Shown: positions 29,153 through 37,947 of the stretch, piece after piece
Layout of the letters: each line of letters opens with the position of its first letter
Position numbering within the stretch: position 1 is the stretch's first letter
Origin: Actinomadura sp. NBRC 104425
GTDB lineage: Bacteria > Actinomycetota > Actinomycetes > Streptosporangiales > Streptosporangiaceae
Reading direction: 5' to 3'
DNA length: 64,000 nucleotides
NCBI RefSeq assembly: GCF_030269545.1
Contig: NZ_BSTN01000001.1
Location: 327,204-391,203 of the forward strand
Made by a program: the position numbers and the translations under genes
Notes under the pieces: model-generated
Databases searched by the model: none
Told to the model about the DNA's origin: nothing
Seen by the model: only the letters and a program-made list of their open reading frames with translations

Positions 29153-30138
29153 CCGGCGTCCTCCGCGCGCTTCTTCAGCGGCTCCCACCACGCCCGGTTG
29201 CCGGCGTACCAGCGGATGGTCTCGGCGATGCCGTCGTCGAACGAGATGCGGGGCGCGTAGCCGAGACGGCGCAGCTTGGCGTCCGACAGCGAGTAGCGGC
29301 GGTCGTGGCCCTTGCGGTCGGGGACGTGCTCCACCCGGCTCCAGTCGGCGCCCAGCGCGTCCAGCAGCCGCCGGGTGAGCTCCAGGTTGGTCAGCTCGGC
29401 GGTGCCCGCGATGTGGTAGACCTCGCCGGGCTCGCCGCGCTCGGCGACCGTCTGGATGCCGCGGCAGTGATCGGACACGTGGATCCAGTCGCGCACGTTG
29501 CCGCCGTCGCCGTACAGCGGGACGGTGCGGCCGTCCATCAGGTTGGTGACGAACAGCGGGATGACCTTCTCGGGGTACTGGTAGGGCCCGTAGTTGTTGC
29601 CGCAGCGGGTGATGCTGACCGGCAGGCCGTGGGTGCGCGCGTACGCCCGGGCGATCATGTCGCCGCCGGCCTTGGCCGCCGAGTACGGGGAGTTGGGCGC
29701 CAGCGGGGCGTCCTCGTCCCAGGACCCGGTGTCGATGCTGCCGTACACCTCGTCGGTGGATATCTGCACCACGCGCGGCACGCCCGCGTCCAGGCACGCC
29801 TGCATGAGGGTCTGCACGCCCAGCACGTTGGTGCGCACGAACTCGCCCGCGCTGGCGATGGACCGGTCGACGTGCGACTCGGCGGCGAAGTTGAGCACCA
29901 CATCGTGCCCCGGCACGACCTCGGCGAGCAGTTCGGCGTCGCAGATGTCGCCGTGCACGAACGTGTAGCGGCCCTCGACCGGTTCGAGGTTGGCCAGGTT
30001 GCCCGCGTAGGTGAGCTTGTCCAGCACGGTCACCTCGGCGTCCGCCCACGCCGGGTAGCCGCCCGACACCAGCTCGCGGACGTAGTGCGACCCGATGAAC
30101 CCGGCTCCGCCGGTGACCAGTATCCGCCGGGCCCTCAT
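29149..30138 (-). CDS. rmlB: dTDP-glucose 4,6-dehydratase RmlB
   Basis: A 329-aa extended SDR dehydratase converting dTDP-glucose to dTDP-4-keto-6-deoxyglucose. Seen: TGGAGFIGSHYVR (NAD-binding), STDEVYG with catalytic Asp-Glu, and YSAAKAGGD with catalytic Tyr/Lys, plus RCGNNYGPYQ. ATG 30138 overlaps the rmlA stop (ATGA). Length is normal. Confidence 0.95.
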   Translation of the reverse strand: MRARRILVTGGAGFIGSHYVRELVSGGYPAWADAEVTVLDKLTYAGNLANLEPVEGRYTFVHGDICDAELLAEVVPGHDVVLNFAAESHVDRSIASAGEFVRTNVLGVQTLMQACLDAGVPRVVQISTDEVYGSIDTGSWDEDAPLAPNSPYSAAKAGGDMIARAYARTHGLPVSITRCGNNYGPYQYPEKVIPLFVTNLMDGRTVPLYGDGGNVRDWIHVSDHCRGIQTVAERGEPGEVYHIAGTAELTNLELTRRLLDALGADWSRVEHVPDRKGHDRRYSLSDAKLRRLGYAPRISFDDGIAETIRWYAGNRAWWEPLKKRAEDAG

Positions 30139-31202
30139 TTGCTGATCTGCACTTTGCTGTGGTCCCCCAGGACGAGACGGTGTGCCCTCGGCACGGACGG
30201 AGCGGGCGTGACCCGTGCCTGCCTTCCGATGAGCGAGACCTCGATGCGTCCCACCCCGTCAATGGACGCGCCGCGCAGCACGATGGAGTACTCGATCTCG
30301 CTGTCGATCACCGTGCAGTCGCGGTCGATGGAGGTGAACGGGCCGATGTAGGAGTCGCGGACGACCGCGCCGGGGCCGATGATGGCGGGGCCGACGATGC
30401 GCGAGCCGGTGATGCGCGCGCCCTCCTCGACCACCACCCGGCCGATCAGCTCGCTGGCGGAATCCACCTCCCCGGCCACCGACGGCTCCAGGCCCTCCAG
30501 CACCAGCCGGTTGACCTCCAGCATGTCGGCGACGTTGCCGGTGTCCTTCCAGTAGCCGGACACCATCGTGGACTCCACCCGGTGCCCCTGGTCGATCAGC
30601 CACTGGATGGTGTCGGTGATCTCCAGCTCGCCGCGCCGGGACGGTTTGAGCCGCCGCACGGCCTCGTGCACGGCCGGGCCGAACAGGTACACCCCGACCA
30701 GGGCGAGGTCGCTCTTGGGCCGCTCGGGCTTCTCCTCCAGCGCGACCACGCGGCCGGTGCCGTCGAGCTCGGCGACGCCGAACGCGCGCGGGTCGGACAC
30801 CTTGGCGAGCATGATCTGGGCGTGCGGGCGCTCCTGGCGGAACCGCTCCACCAGGTCGTTGATGCCGCCGACGATGAAGTTGTCGCCGAGGTACATGACG
30901 AAGTCGTCGTCGCCGAGGAAGTCCCGGGCGATCAGCACCGCGTGCGCCAGCCCGCGCGGGGCGTCCTGCCGCAGGTAGGTCACCCGCACGCCGAACCGCG
31001 ACCCGTCGCCGACCGCCTTTTTGATCTCGGCCTCGGTGTCGCCGACCACCACGCCGACGTCGCGGATGCCGGCGTCGGCGATGGCCTCCAGGCCGTAGAA
31101 CAGCACCGGCTTGTTGGCGACCGGCACCAGCTGCTTGGCGAAGCTGTAGGTGATCGGCCGCAGGCGCGAACCGGACCCGCCCGCCAGGACGAGTGCCTTC
31201 AC
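30135..31202 (-). CDS. rmlA: glucose-1-phosphate thymidylyltransferase, long (StrD-like) form
   Basis: A 355-aa nucleotidyltransferase making dTDP-glucose. The N-terminal signature is LVLAGGSGSRLRPIT; Mg-binding YLGDNF and the ALEEKP sugar-site segment follow. Unlike short RmlA (about 290 aa), it carries a C-terminal left-handed beta-helix of hexapeptide repeats (SRIVGPAIIGPGAVVRDSYI) at about 245-330, like StrD-type enzymes. GTG 31202. First gene of rmlABD on the minus strand. Confidence 0.92.
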   Translation of the reverse strand: MKALVLAGGSGSRLRPITYSFAKQLVPVANKPVLFYGLEAIADAGIRDVGVVVGDTEAEIKKAVGDGSRFGVRVTYLRQDAPRGLAHAVLIARDFLGDDDFVMYLGDNFIVGGINDLVERFRQERPHAQIMLAKVSDPRAFGVAELDGTGRVVALEEKPERPKSDLALVGVYLFGPAVHEAVRRLKPSRRGELEITDTIQWLIDQGHRVESTMVSGYWKDTGNVADMLEVNRLVLEGLEPSVAGEVDSASELIGRVVVEEGARITGSRIVGPAIIGPGAVVRDSYIGPFTSIDRDCTVIDSEIEYSIVLRGASIDGVGRIEVSLIGRQARVTPAPSVPRAHRLVLGDHSKVQISK

Positions 31203-31330
31203 CGGGCGCTCCAGGCGGCCGGTGACGGGGGGAGGAAGGGCTTCACTGCGACTCCAGCGCGGCCAGGGACGTCAGGGACGTCGGTGACGTGGACCTGAAC
31301 TCGACATTACCGGGATCTGACATGCCGGGA

Positions 31331-31361
31331 CCCCGGCCGTCCACCTTCGGACGGGCCGGGG
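31331..31361 (-). terminator. hairpin after cysN
   Basis: CCCCGGCCGTCC (31331-31342) pairs with GGACGGGCCGGGG (31349-31361) with one bulged G and a six-base loop, 17 bases after the cysN stop. It would separate the sulfate-activation operon from the rml operon downstream. Confidence 0.5.
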
Positions 31362-31377
31362 CCGCTGCGGCGCGGGG

Positions 31378-32685
31378 TCAGGACGCGCCGGTGATCATGC
31401 CTGCCGCGACGGTGTTGTTGGTGGCCTCGTCGATCAGCACGAACCCGCCGGTCAGCCGGTTGCGCGCGTACTCGTCGATGAACAGCGGCTGGGTGACGCG
31501 CAGGCTGACCCGGCCGATCTCGTTCAGCCCGAGCGCGCCGGCCTGCTCGTCGCGGTGCAGCGTGTTGACGTCCAGCCGGTAGTGCAGGTCCTTCACCAGC
31601 GCCTTGGCGGTGCGGGTGGTGTGCTTGATCAGCAGCTTGGTGCGGGGGGTGAGCTGCCGCTCCGGGGTCATCCAGCACACCATCGCCTCCAGATCCTGGG
31701 CGACCTGAGGCCGGTTGTTCGGGCGGGCGATCATGTCGCCGCGGGAGATGTCGATGTCGTCGGCCAGCCGCAGCGTCACCGACATCGGCGCGAACGCCTC
31801 CGACACCGGCCCGTTCGGCCCGTCGATGTGGGTGATGGTGGTGGTGAGCCCGGACGGCAGGTGCACCACCTCGTCGCCCGGCTTGAGCACGCCGCCCGCG
31901 ACCTGCCCGGCGTAGCCGCGGTAGTCGTGCAGCTCCGGGTCGGTGCTGGCGTGCGGCCGGATCACGTACTGCACCGGGAACCGCACGTCGATCAGGTTGC
32001 GGTCGGAGGCGATGTGCACGTGCTCCAGGTGGTGCAGCAGCGACGTGCCCTCGTACCACGGCATGTTCACCGACCGCTGCACCACGTTGTCGCCGTGCAG
32101 CGCCGAGATCGGAATGAAGGTCAGGTCGGCGACCTCCAGCTTGGCGGCGAACGCGGTGAACTCGTCCACGATCGACTCGAACACCGCCTGGTCGTAGCCG
32201 ACCAGGTCCATCTTGTTGACCGCCACCACCAGGTGCGGCACCTTGAGCAGCGTCGCCAGGAACGCGTGCCGGCGGGACTGCTCCAGGATGCCCTTGCGCG
32301 CGTCCACCAGGATGATCGCCAGGTCGGCGGTGGACGCCCCGGTCACCATGTTGCGGGTGTACTGGATGTGGCCCGGCGTGTCGGCGATGATGAACTTGCG
32401 GCGCGGGGTGGCGAAGTAGCGGTACGCCACGTCGATGGTGATGCCCTGCTCGCGCTCGGCGCGCAGCCCGTCGGTCAGCAGGGCCAGGTTGGTCTGCTCC
32501 TCGCCGCGGTCGGCGCTGGTGCGCTCCACCGCCTCCAGCTGGTCTTCGAAGATCGACTTGGAGTCGTACAGCAGCCGCCCGATCAGCGTGGACTTGCCGT
32601 CGTCCACGGACCCGGCGGTGGCGAACCGCAGCATGTCCATCGTCTTGCCCTGGGACGCGTCCTGGGCGGTGTCGGCGGCGGCCAT
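31378..32685 (-). CDS. cysN: sulfate adenylyltransferase subunit 1 (GTPase) CysN
   Basis: A 435-aa translation-factor-type GTPase that drives ATP sulfurylase CysD. G1 GSVDDGKST, DTPGH, and NKMDLVGYDQ are clear, followed by two beta-barrel domains. It has no C-terminal APS kinase, which fits the separate APS kinase gene at 8556. ATG 32685 overlaps the cysD stop by one base (TGATG), so translation is coupled. Confidence 0.95.
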   Translation of the reverse strand: MAAADTAQDASQGKTMDMLRFATAGSVDDGKSTLIGRLLYDSKSIFEDQLEAVERTSADRGEEQTNLALLTDGLRAEREQGITIDVAYRYFATPRRKFIIADTPGHIQYTRNMVTGASTADLAIILVDARKGILEQSRRHAFLATLLKVPHLVVAVNKMDLVGYDQAVFESIVDEFTAFAAKLEVADLTFIPISALHGDNVVQRSVNMPWYEGTSLLHHLEHVHIASDRNLIDVRFPVQYVIRPHASTDPELHDYRGYAGQVAGGVLKPGDEVVHLPSGLTTTITHIDGPNGPVSEAFAPMSVTLRLADDIDISRGDMIARPNNRPQVAQDLEAMVCWMTPERQLTPRTKLLIKHTTRTAKALVKDLHYRLDVNTLHRDEQAGALGLNEIGRVSLRVTQPLFIDEYARNRLTGGFVLIDEATNNTVAAGMITGAS

Positions 32686-33599
32686 CAGAAGTAGCCCTCC
32701 TTCTTGCGGTCCTCCATCGCGGCCTCGCTGGTGCGGTCGTCGGCGCGGGTCTGCCCCCGCTCGGTGATCCTCGTCGCGGCGATCTCCTCGATCACCTCGT
32801 CCAGCGTGGTCGCGGTCGACTTGACCGCCCCCGTGCAGGACATGTCGCCCACCGTGCGGTACCGCACCATCGCCTCGAACACCGGCTCGTCGTCGCCCCG
32901 GTTGGCGTACGGGTTGTCGTCCAGCAGCAGCCCGTCGCGTTCGAACACGCGCCGGGTATGCGCGAAGTAGATGGACGGGATTTCCAGGCCCTCGCGGCGG
33001 ATGTAGTCCCAAACGTCCAATTCTGTCCAGTTGGACAGGGGGAACACCCGCACGTGCTCGCCCGGCCGGATCCGCGTGTTGTACAGGTTCCACAGCTCGG
33101 GCCGCTGGTTCTTGGGGTCCCACTGGCCGAACTCGTCGCGGAACGACACCACCCGCTCCTTGGCGCGCGCCTTCTCCTCGTCGCGGCGGGCGCCGCCGAA
33201 CGCGGCGTCGAAGCGGTGCTCCTCGATGGCGTCCAGCAGGGTGGTGGTCTGCAGCCGGTTGCGGGACGCCCAGCGGCCGGTCTCCTCCACCACGCGGCCC
33301 TTGTCGATCGACTCCTGGACGGACGCGACGACCAGCCGCACCCCCACCTCGGCCACCCGCCGGTCGCGGAACTCCAGCACCTCGGGGAAGTTGTGACCGG
33401 TGTCGACGTGCATCACCGGGAACGGGATCGGTGCAGGCCAGAAGGCCTTGTGGGCAAGGTGCAGCATCACGATGCTGTCCTTGCCCCCCGAGAACAGCAG
33501 CACCGGTCGTTCGAACTCGGCCGCCACCTCTCGGATGATGTGAATCGACTCCGCCTCAAGGACGTCCAGCTGAGACAGCAGATAATCGCAGCGCTGCAT
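32685..33599 (-). CDS. cysD: sulfate adenylyltransferase subunit 2 CysD
   Basis: A 304-aa ATP-PPi-type (PP-loop) enzyme making adenosine 5'-phosphosulfate from ATP and sulfate. PP-loop is FSGGKDSIVMLHLA; the GGARRDEEKARAKER loop and IRPGEHVRVFPLSNWTELD are typical. The stop is joined to cysN as TGATG. No reductive sulfate genes follow, so the APS made here most likely goes to PAPS. Confidence 0.95.
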   Translation of the reverse strand: MQRCDYLLSQLDVLEAESIHIIREVAAEFERPVLLFSGGKDSIVMLHLAHKAFWPAPIPFPVMHVDTGHNFPEVLEFRDRRVAEVGVRLVVASVQESIDKGRVVEETGRWASRNRLQTTTLLDAIEEHRFDAAFGGARRDEEKARAKERVVSFRDEFGQWDPKNQRPELWNLYNTRIRPGEHVRVFPLSNWTELDVWDYIRREGLEIPSIYFAHTRRVFERDGLLLDDNPYANRGDDEPVFEAMVRYRTVGDMSCTGAVKSTATTLDEVIEEIAATRITERGQTRADDRTSEAAMEDRKKEGYF

Positions 33600-33690
33600 G
33601 GTCTGGGGTTCTCTCCACGCTCTCTGGCAGATGCACCGGTGGCCGGGATGGCGCCGTCCCCGCGGGTCGGGGGCGGGCGGTCCGGCCGGC

Positions 33691-34509
33691 TCAGCCCGGC
33701 AGGGCCGCGCCCACGTCCCGGATGCCGGTCAGCAGCATCGATGCCGACACGGGGTGACAGACAAGGATATCCGGCAGCCGGGAGTCCTTCTGGTTGTAGC
33801 GGGGCGGGGTGCCGTCGACGCGGGACACGTGGGCGCCCGCGGCCAGCGCCACGGCGGCCGGTGCGGCCGAGTCCCATTCGTACTGCCCGCCCGCGTGCAC
33901 GTAGACGTCGACCTCGCCGAGCAGCACCGCGGCGATCTTCGCCCCGGCCGAGCCGATGGGCACCGGCTCGACCTCCAAGGAGAGGCGCTCGACCAGCGCG
34001 TCGAGGAACTTGGGCGGGCGGGTGCGGCTGACCGCGATGCGCAGCCGCCCGGGAGCGGGCTCGGGGGTGCGCAGCGGGCGGTCGGGCGCGCCGTCCCACG
34101 GGCTGACGAGTGCGCCGCCGGGCGAGGTGCGGAGCGTCACACCCCGCGCGGGCAGCGCGACCGCTCCCGCGACGAGCTCGCCGGCCCGCCACAGCGCCAC
34201 GTGGACGGCCCAGTCGGTGCGGCCCTGCTCGCCGAACTCGCGGGTGCCGTCGAGCGGGTCGACGATCCACACCCGGTCGGCGTCCAACCGCGCCAGGTCG
34301 TCCTTGCCCTCCTCCGACAGGACGGCGTCGGCGGGGCGGCGCTCGGCCAGCGCGGCCGTCAGGAACTCGTGGGAGCGCAGGTCACCGGCCTTCTTCAGGG
34401 CGTCGACGTCAGCGAACCCGACCTCCTGGCGCACCTCCAGCAGCAGGCGCCCGGCGTCTCGGGCCAGCCCTGCCGCCAGCGCGTGGTCATCCTGCGGGCT
34501 CTGCGTCAT
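33691..34509 (-). CDS. cysQ: 3'(2'),5'-bisphosphate nucleotidase CysQ-like (inositol monophosphatase family)
   Basis: A 272-aa Mg-dependent phosphatase. Metal-binding motifs are [19 protein letters not shown] and [10 protein letters not shown]; a Lys/Arg-poor [11 protein letters not shown] tail follows. In this family CysQ removes PAP, the inhibitory by-product of sulfotransferases or PAPS reductase. Beside cysD/cysN this is the likely job, though inositol monophosphatase or another phosphatase remains possible. ATG 34509 is preferred; in-frame GTG 34512 and ATG 34551 lie upstream. Confidence 0.85.
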   Translation of the reverse strand: MTQSPQDDHALAAGLARDAGRLLLEVRQEVGFADVDALKKAGDLRSHEFLTAALAERRPADAVLSEEGKDDLARLDADRVWIVDPLDGTREFGEQGRTDWAVHVALWRAGELVAGAVALPARGVTLRTSPGGALVSPWDGAPDRPLRTPEPAPGRLRIAVSRTRPPKFLDALVERLSLEVEPVPIGSAGAKIAAVLLGEVDVYVHAGGQYEWDSAAPAAVALAAGAHVSRVDGTPPRYNQKDSRLPDILVCHPVSASMLLTGIRDVGAALPG

Positions 34510-34641
34510 CACTCGGCCATTTCCTGCTCGCCTGATCGCTCGGGTCTCCATTGTCGCCTACCCCGCCTGTCCAACCCGCGCCCGGGGTGGCGCGTCCTCT
34601 TCCGGACGCCTCCCGGGCCCAGGCGGGCGCCTGTGGGCGGC

Positions 34642-36120
34642 CTAGTAGGCGCCGGAGCCGCGGACCACGGCCGACCAGGTCTTCCAGAGGATGAGCAGAT
34701 CGAGGGCGAGCGACCAGTTGTCCACATAGCGCAGGTCGAGCCGGACCGACTCCTCCCAGGACAGGTCCGAGCGCCCGCTCACCTGCCACAGCCCGGTCAG
34801 GCCCGGCTTGACGGCCAGCCGCCGGTACACGTCGCCGCCGTAGCGGGCGACCTCCTCCGGCAGCGGCGGCCGCGGCCCGACCAGCGACATGTCGCCGCGC
34901 AACACGTTGACCAGCTGCGGCAGCTCGTCCAGCGAGTAGCGGCGCAGCCGGCGGCCGATCGGGGTGATCCGCGGATCCTTCCGGATCTTGAACAGCACCC
35001 CGTCGTGCTCGTTGTGCACCAGCAGCTCGGTCTTGCGGGCCTCGGCGTCGACCACCATCGTGCGGAACTTCAGCACGGTGAACTCGCGGCCGTCGCGGCC
35101 CACCCGGGTCTGCTTGAACAGCACCGGCCCCTTGCTGGTCAGCTTGATCAGCAGGGCGACGGTCAGCAGCAGCGGGCTGAGCAGCACCAGCCCGACCAGC
35201 GCCACCACCCGGTCGAACAGGTCCTTGACGACCTGGCGGCCGCCGTCCAGCTCGGGATGCTCCACGTGCAGCAGCGGCAGCCCGGACACCGGGCGGATGG
35301 AGATGCGCGGCCCGGTCACGTCCATCAGCGCGGGCGCCACGACCAGCTCCACGTCGTCGCGTTCGAGCTGCCAGGCCAGGCGGCGCAGCGCCACCCCGTC
35401 CATCTCCGGGCAGGCCAGCACCGCCACCGAGTCGGCGCCCGCCCGCTCCACGACGGCCGCCGCCTCTCGGAAGTCGCCCAGCACGGGGACGCCCTCCACT
35501 TCGGTGACCGCGTCCTCGCCCTCGACCAGCGCGGGCGGCAGGCACACCGCGACGATGTCCATGCCGTGGTAGCGCTTCTGCCGCAGCAGCCGGATCAGGT
35601 CGGCGACGGACGTGCGGTGCCCCACGGCGACGACGCGCCGCATGCACTCGCCCTCCCAGCGCCGCCGGTGCAGCCACTTGCGCAGCCGGTAGCGCGCGAC
35701 CAGGCCGAGGAAGGTGCCGAGCGGCAGCGCCATCACCACATAGCCGCGGGCCACCTCCGTCTTGGTGGCGTAGGCGACGATCGCCACGGTGGCGGTGAGG
35801 ATGAACCCCGCGCGCAGCACGCGGTGGAACTCCTCGTAGCCGACGCCGATGTAACGGGGCTGGTAGGCGCGGCACAGCGCCAGGATCGGCAGCCACGCCA
35901 GCGGCAGGGCGACGGTCAGCGCGACGTACGGCAGGGTGAACTCGCCCGGCATGCCGGGGAAGCGCAGCACGAACGCGATCGCGCCGGCGGTGAGCATGCT
36001 GAGGAAGTCCAGGGTGAGCGCACGTCGGCGGTAGGAGCTCGTCCAGTTGACGGGATGCCCCTGCCGCGGCCCGTCCTTCTCGGACGCGTCCGTTGCCTGG
36101 ACCCTGTCAACGACGGCCAT
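34642..36120 (-). CDS. polyprenyl-phosphate sugar phosphotransferase (WcaJ-like), priming enzyme
   Basis: A 492-aa initiating glycosyl-1-phosphate transferase. About five N-terminal membrane helices (35-150), a CoA-binding-like domain in the middle (about 160-290), then the catalytic domain with DLFDRVVALVGLVLLSPLLL, FKQTRVGRDGREFTVLKFRTM, GDMSLVGPRP and KPGLTGLWQVSGRSDLSW. It attaches the first sugar phosphate to undecaprenyl phosphate. ATG 36120 is used, with GGTGAG upstream; a longer frame to 36228 is open but less likely. It belongs to the same minus-strand set as cysQ, 132 bases away. Confidence 0.9.
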   Translation of the reverse strand: MAVVDRVQATDASEKDGPRQGHPVNWTSSYRRRALTLDFLSMLTAGAIAFVLRFPGMPGEFTLPYVALTVALPLAWLPILALCRAYQPRYIGVGYEEFHRVLRAGFILTATVAIVAYATKTEVARGYVVMALPLGTFLGLVARYRLRKWLHRRRWEGECMRRVVAVGHRTSVADLIRLLRQKRYHGMDIVAVCLPPALVEGEDAVTEVEGVPVLGDFREAAAVVERAGADSVAVLACPEMDGVALRRLAWQLERDDVELVVAPALMDVTGPRISIRPVSGLPLLHVEHPELDGGRQVVKDLFDRVVALVGLVLLSPLLLTVALLIKLTSKGPVLFKQTRVGRDGREFTVLKFRTMVVDAEARKTELLVHNEHDGVLFKIRKDPRITPIGRRLRRYSLDELPQLVNVLRGDMSLVGPRPPLPEEVARYGGDVYRRLAVKPGLTGLWQVSGRSDLSWEESVRLDLRYVDNWSLALDLLILWKTWSAVVRGSGAY

Positions 36121-36366
36121 AGACGTCTCACCACCCCTGCCACATGCGCCCCGTAAGACGAGGTCCATCTCGGAGACGGCTGAACGGCCTTTGAGGTTCA
36201 CATGTGTGCGAACCCCGGATGGCCGCATCTTAGGGGCGCTTCACCCCACGGGGCTCGCAAAACGGGCGGTCAGCCGCGGTTTTGTTACCCAAGCTAAAGG
36301 ATCGGCTCACCGCGGGGGCCCAAATAGATCACCTTTCGGAGGCCACTCCCGGACCGACCCGTTTGA
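36121..36366 (-). promoter_or_regulatory. long leader/upstream region of the priming-transferase gene
   Basis: Some 246 bases separate pth from the WcaJ-like gene. Reading in the gene direction there are GGGTAACAAAACCGCGG and GGGGTGAAG segments with several short self-complementary arms. They recall structured leaders, but I cannot fit them to a known riboswitch. The region must contain the promoter of this gene. Confidence 0.3.
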
Positions 36367-36942
36367 TCAAGACGCGTGGAAAACGTTCTGGGCCGCGCCG
36401 AGCCCCCGGGTGAGCAACGCCTCGACCGCGTCGGCGGCGCGCTCCACGTGCAGGTCCAGTTCCTTGCGCTCGGCGGCCGAGAAATCCTTGAGGACGAACG
36501 CGGCCGGGTCCATGCGGCCAGGGGGACGCCCCACGCCGAAGCGGACCCTCAGGTAATTCTTATCGCCCAGCGACTTGGTGATCGACCGCAACCCGTTGTG
36601 GCCATTGTCACCGCCGCCCTGCTTGAGCCGTATCGCACCGTAAGGGATGTCCAGCTCGTCGTGCACGATAACGACGCGTTCGACGGGCACCTTGAAGAAG
36701 TCGCGCAGCCCTTTCACCGGGCCGCCCGAGTCGTTCATGTAACTGCGGGGCTTGGCCAGGACGACGCGCTCGCCCGCCAGGCGCCCCTCGACCACCTCGG
36801 CGCGCCCCCGGTGCGCCTTGAACCGGCCGCCGACCCGCCCGGCCAGCGCGTCCAGCACCAAGAACCCGGCGTTGTGCCGGTTGCCCGCGTACGACGGCCC
36901 CGGGTTGCCCAGGCCGACCACGAGCCACGGCTCGGCGCTCAC
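36367..36942 (-). CDS. pth: peptidyl-tRNA hydrolase
   Basis: A 191-aa Pth that recycles peptidyl-tRNA. Seen: [19 protein letters not shown] with the catalytic His, [10 protein letters not shown] with the substrate-contact Asn, HDELDIPYG and [14 protein letters not shown] 36942, six bases after GGAGGT, is preferred over the adjacent GTG at 36945. Part of the glmU-prs-rplY-pth string. Confidence 0.95.
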   Translation of the reverse strand: MSAEPWLVVGLGNPGPSYAGNRHNAGFLVLDALAGRVGGRFKAHRGRAEVVEGRLAGERVVLAKPRSYMNDSGGPVKGLRDFFKVPVERVVIVHDELDIPYGAIRLKQGGGDNGHNGLRSITKSLGDKNYLRVRFGVGRPPGRMDPAAFVLKDFSAAERKELDLHVERAADAVEALLTRGLGAAQNVFHAS

Positions 36943-36999
36943 CACCGCACCTCCCCAGTGCGCGCTGTCCGAATCGACACGCCCGAATCGACACGCCTG

Positions 37000-37033
37000 A
37001 CGGCCCCCGCCGGTCCGCACCGGCGGGGGCCGT
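37000..37033 (-). terminator. strong hairpin between rplY and pth
   Basis: ACGGCCCCCGCCGG (37000-37013) pairs perfectly with CCGGCGGGGGCCGT (37020-37033) around a six-base loop, a 14-bp stem after the rplY stop. It likely ends or attenuates transcription from rplY; the arms have no T-run. Confidence 0.6.
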
Positions 37034-37092
37034 CGACGGTCTCGTGCCGCGCGCGGCGACGCGCGCCCGGCGGATGACTGCTCGGCCTGCGG

Positions 37093-37710
37093 TTACTCGG
37101 CCGACGCAGCGGCGGGCGCGGCCTCCGCCTCGGCCTCCTCGGCCGCGGCCTCGGCGGCCGGGGCGGTGGACACGGAGGCGTCGCTGATCTGCAGGATCAG
37201 CGTCTCCTCGTCGGTGGCCAGCGACACCCCGGTCGGCAGCTTCAGGTCCTTGGCCAGGACCTGCGTGTCCACCGCCAGGCCGGTGACGTCGACCTCCACG
37301 GCCTCGGGGATGTGCGTGGCCTCGGCCTCCACGGCCAGCTGCACGACCTCCTGCGCCACCCGGCCGCCGGCCACGACGTCGCCGACGACGTTCACCGGGA
37401 TCTCGACGGTGACCTTCTCACCGCGCGAGACCAGCAGCAGGTCGACATGCTCCAGGAACCCCTTGATCGGGTCCCGCTGCACGTCCTTGGGCAGGGCCAG
37501 CTCGCTGCCGCCGTTGAGACCCTCGATGCGCAGCAGCACGTTGGGGGTCTTGAGCGCGAGCATCAGCTCGTGCCCGGGCAGCGAGATGTGCTGCGGGGCG
37601 GTGCCGTGGCCGTAGAGGACGGCGGGCACCTTGCCGGCCCGGCGGGCCCGCCGTGCGGCCCCCTTACCGAACTCGGTGCGCGGCTCGGCGGCAATGCGTA
37701 CCTCGGACAC
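37093..37710 (-). CDS. rplY: 50S ribosomal protein L25 / general stress protein Ctc type
   Basis: A 205-aa two-domain TL5/CTC-type L25 that binds 5S rRNA. The N-terminus has RTEFGKGAARRARRAGKVPAV, typical of the RNA-binding barrel; the C-terminal domain (about 95-180) has VPVNVVG-like and EAVEVDVTGL strands. The last 25 residues are Ala/Glu-rich. Follows prs, in the usual actinobacterial order. Confidence 0.95.
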   Translation of the reverse strand: MSEVRIAAEPRTEFGKGAARRARRAGKVPAVLYGHGTAPQHISLPGHELMLALKTPNVLLRIEGLNGGSELALPKDVQRDPIKGFLEHVDLLLVSRGEKVTVEIPVNVVGDVVAGGRVAQEVVQLAVEAEATHIPEAVEVDVTGLAVDTQVLAKDLKLPTGVSLATDEETLILQISDASVSTAPAAEAAAEEAEAEAAPAAASAE

Positions 37711-37947
37711 GGCGAAAACTCCTCGTTCTTGCGATCCACGGCCGTCCGGTCACGGACGTCCGCTACGGACAAAGCGATCAGGCGGGTGCTCGATGCGTCG
37801 GGCGCCTCGAAGACTCTGTGCGTACCCCGGGGAGCGGGTGTCCGACGCGGAGCCGCACTGAACGACCCGGGGCTTACGCAGGTTCCCCGAGTTTAGCCGA
37901 TGCGCGACCGCCCGAGCGCCCGCAGGGCGCCCGTTGCCCGCCGCGGG

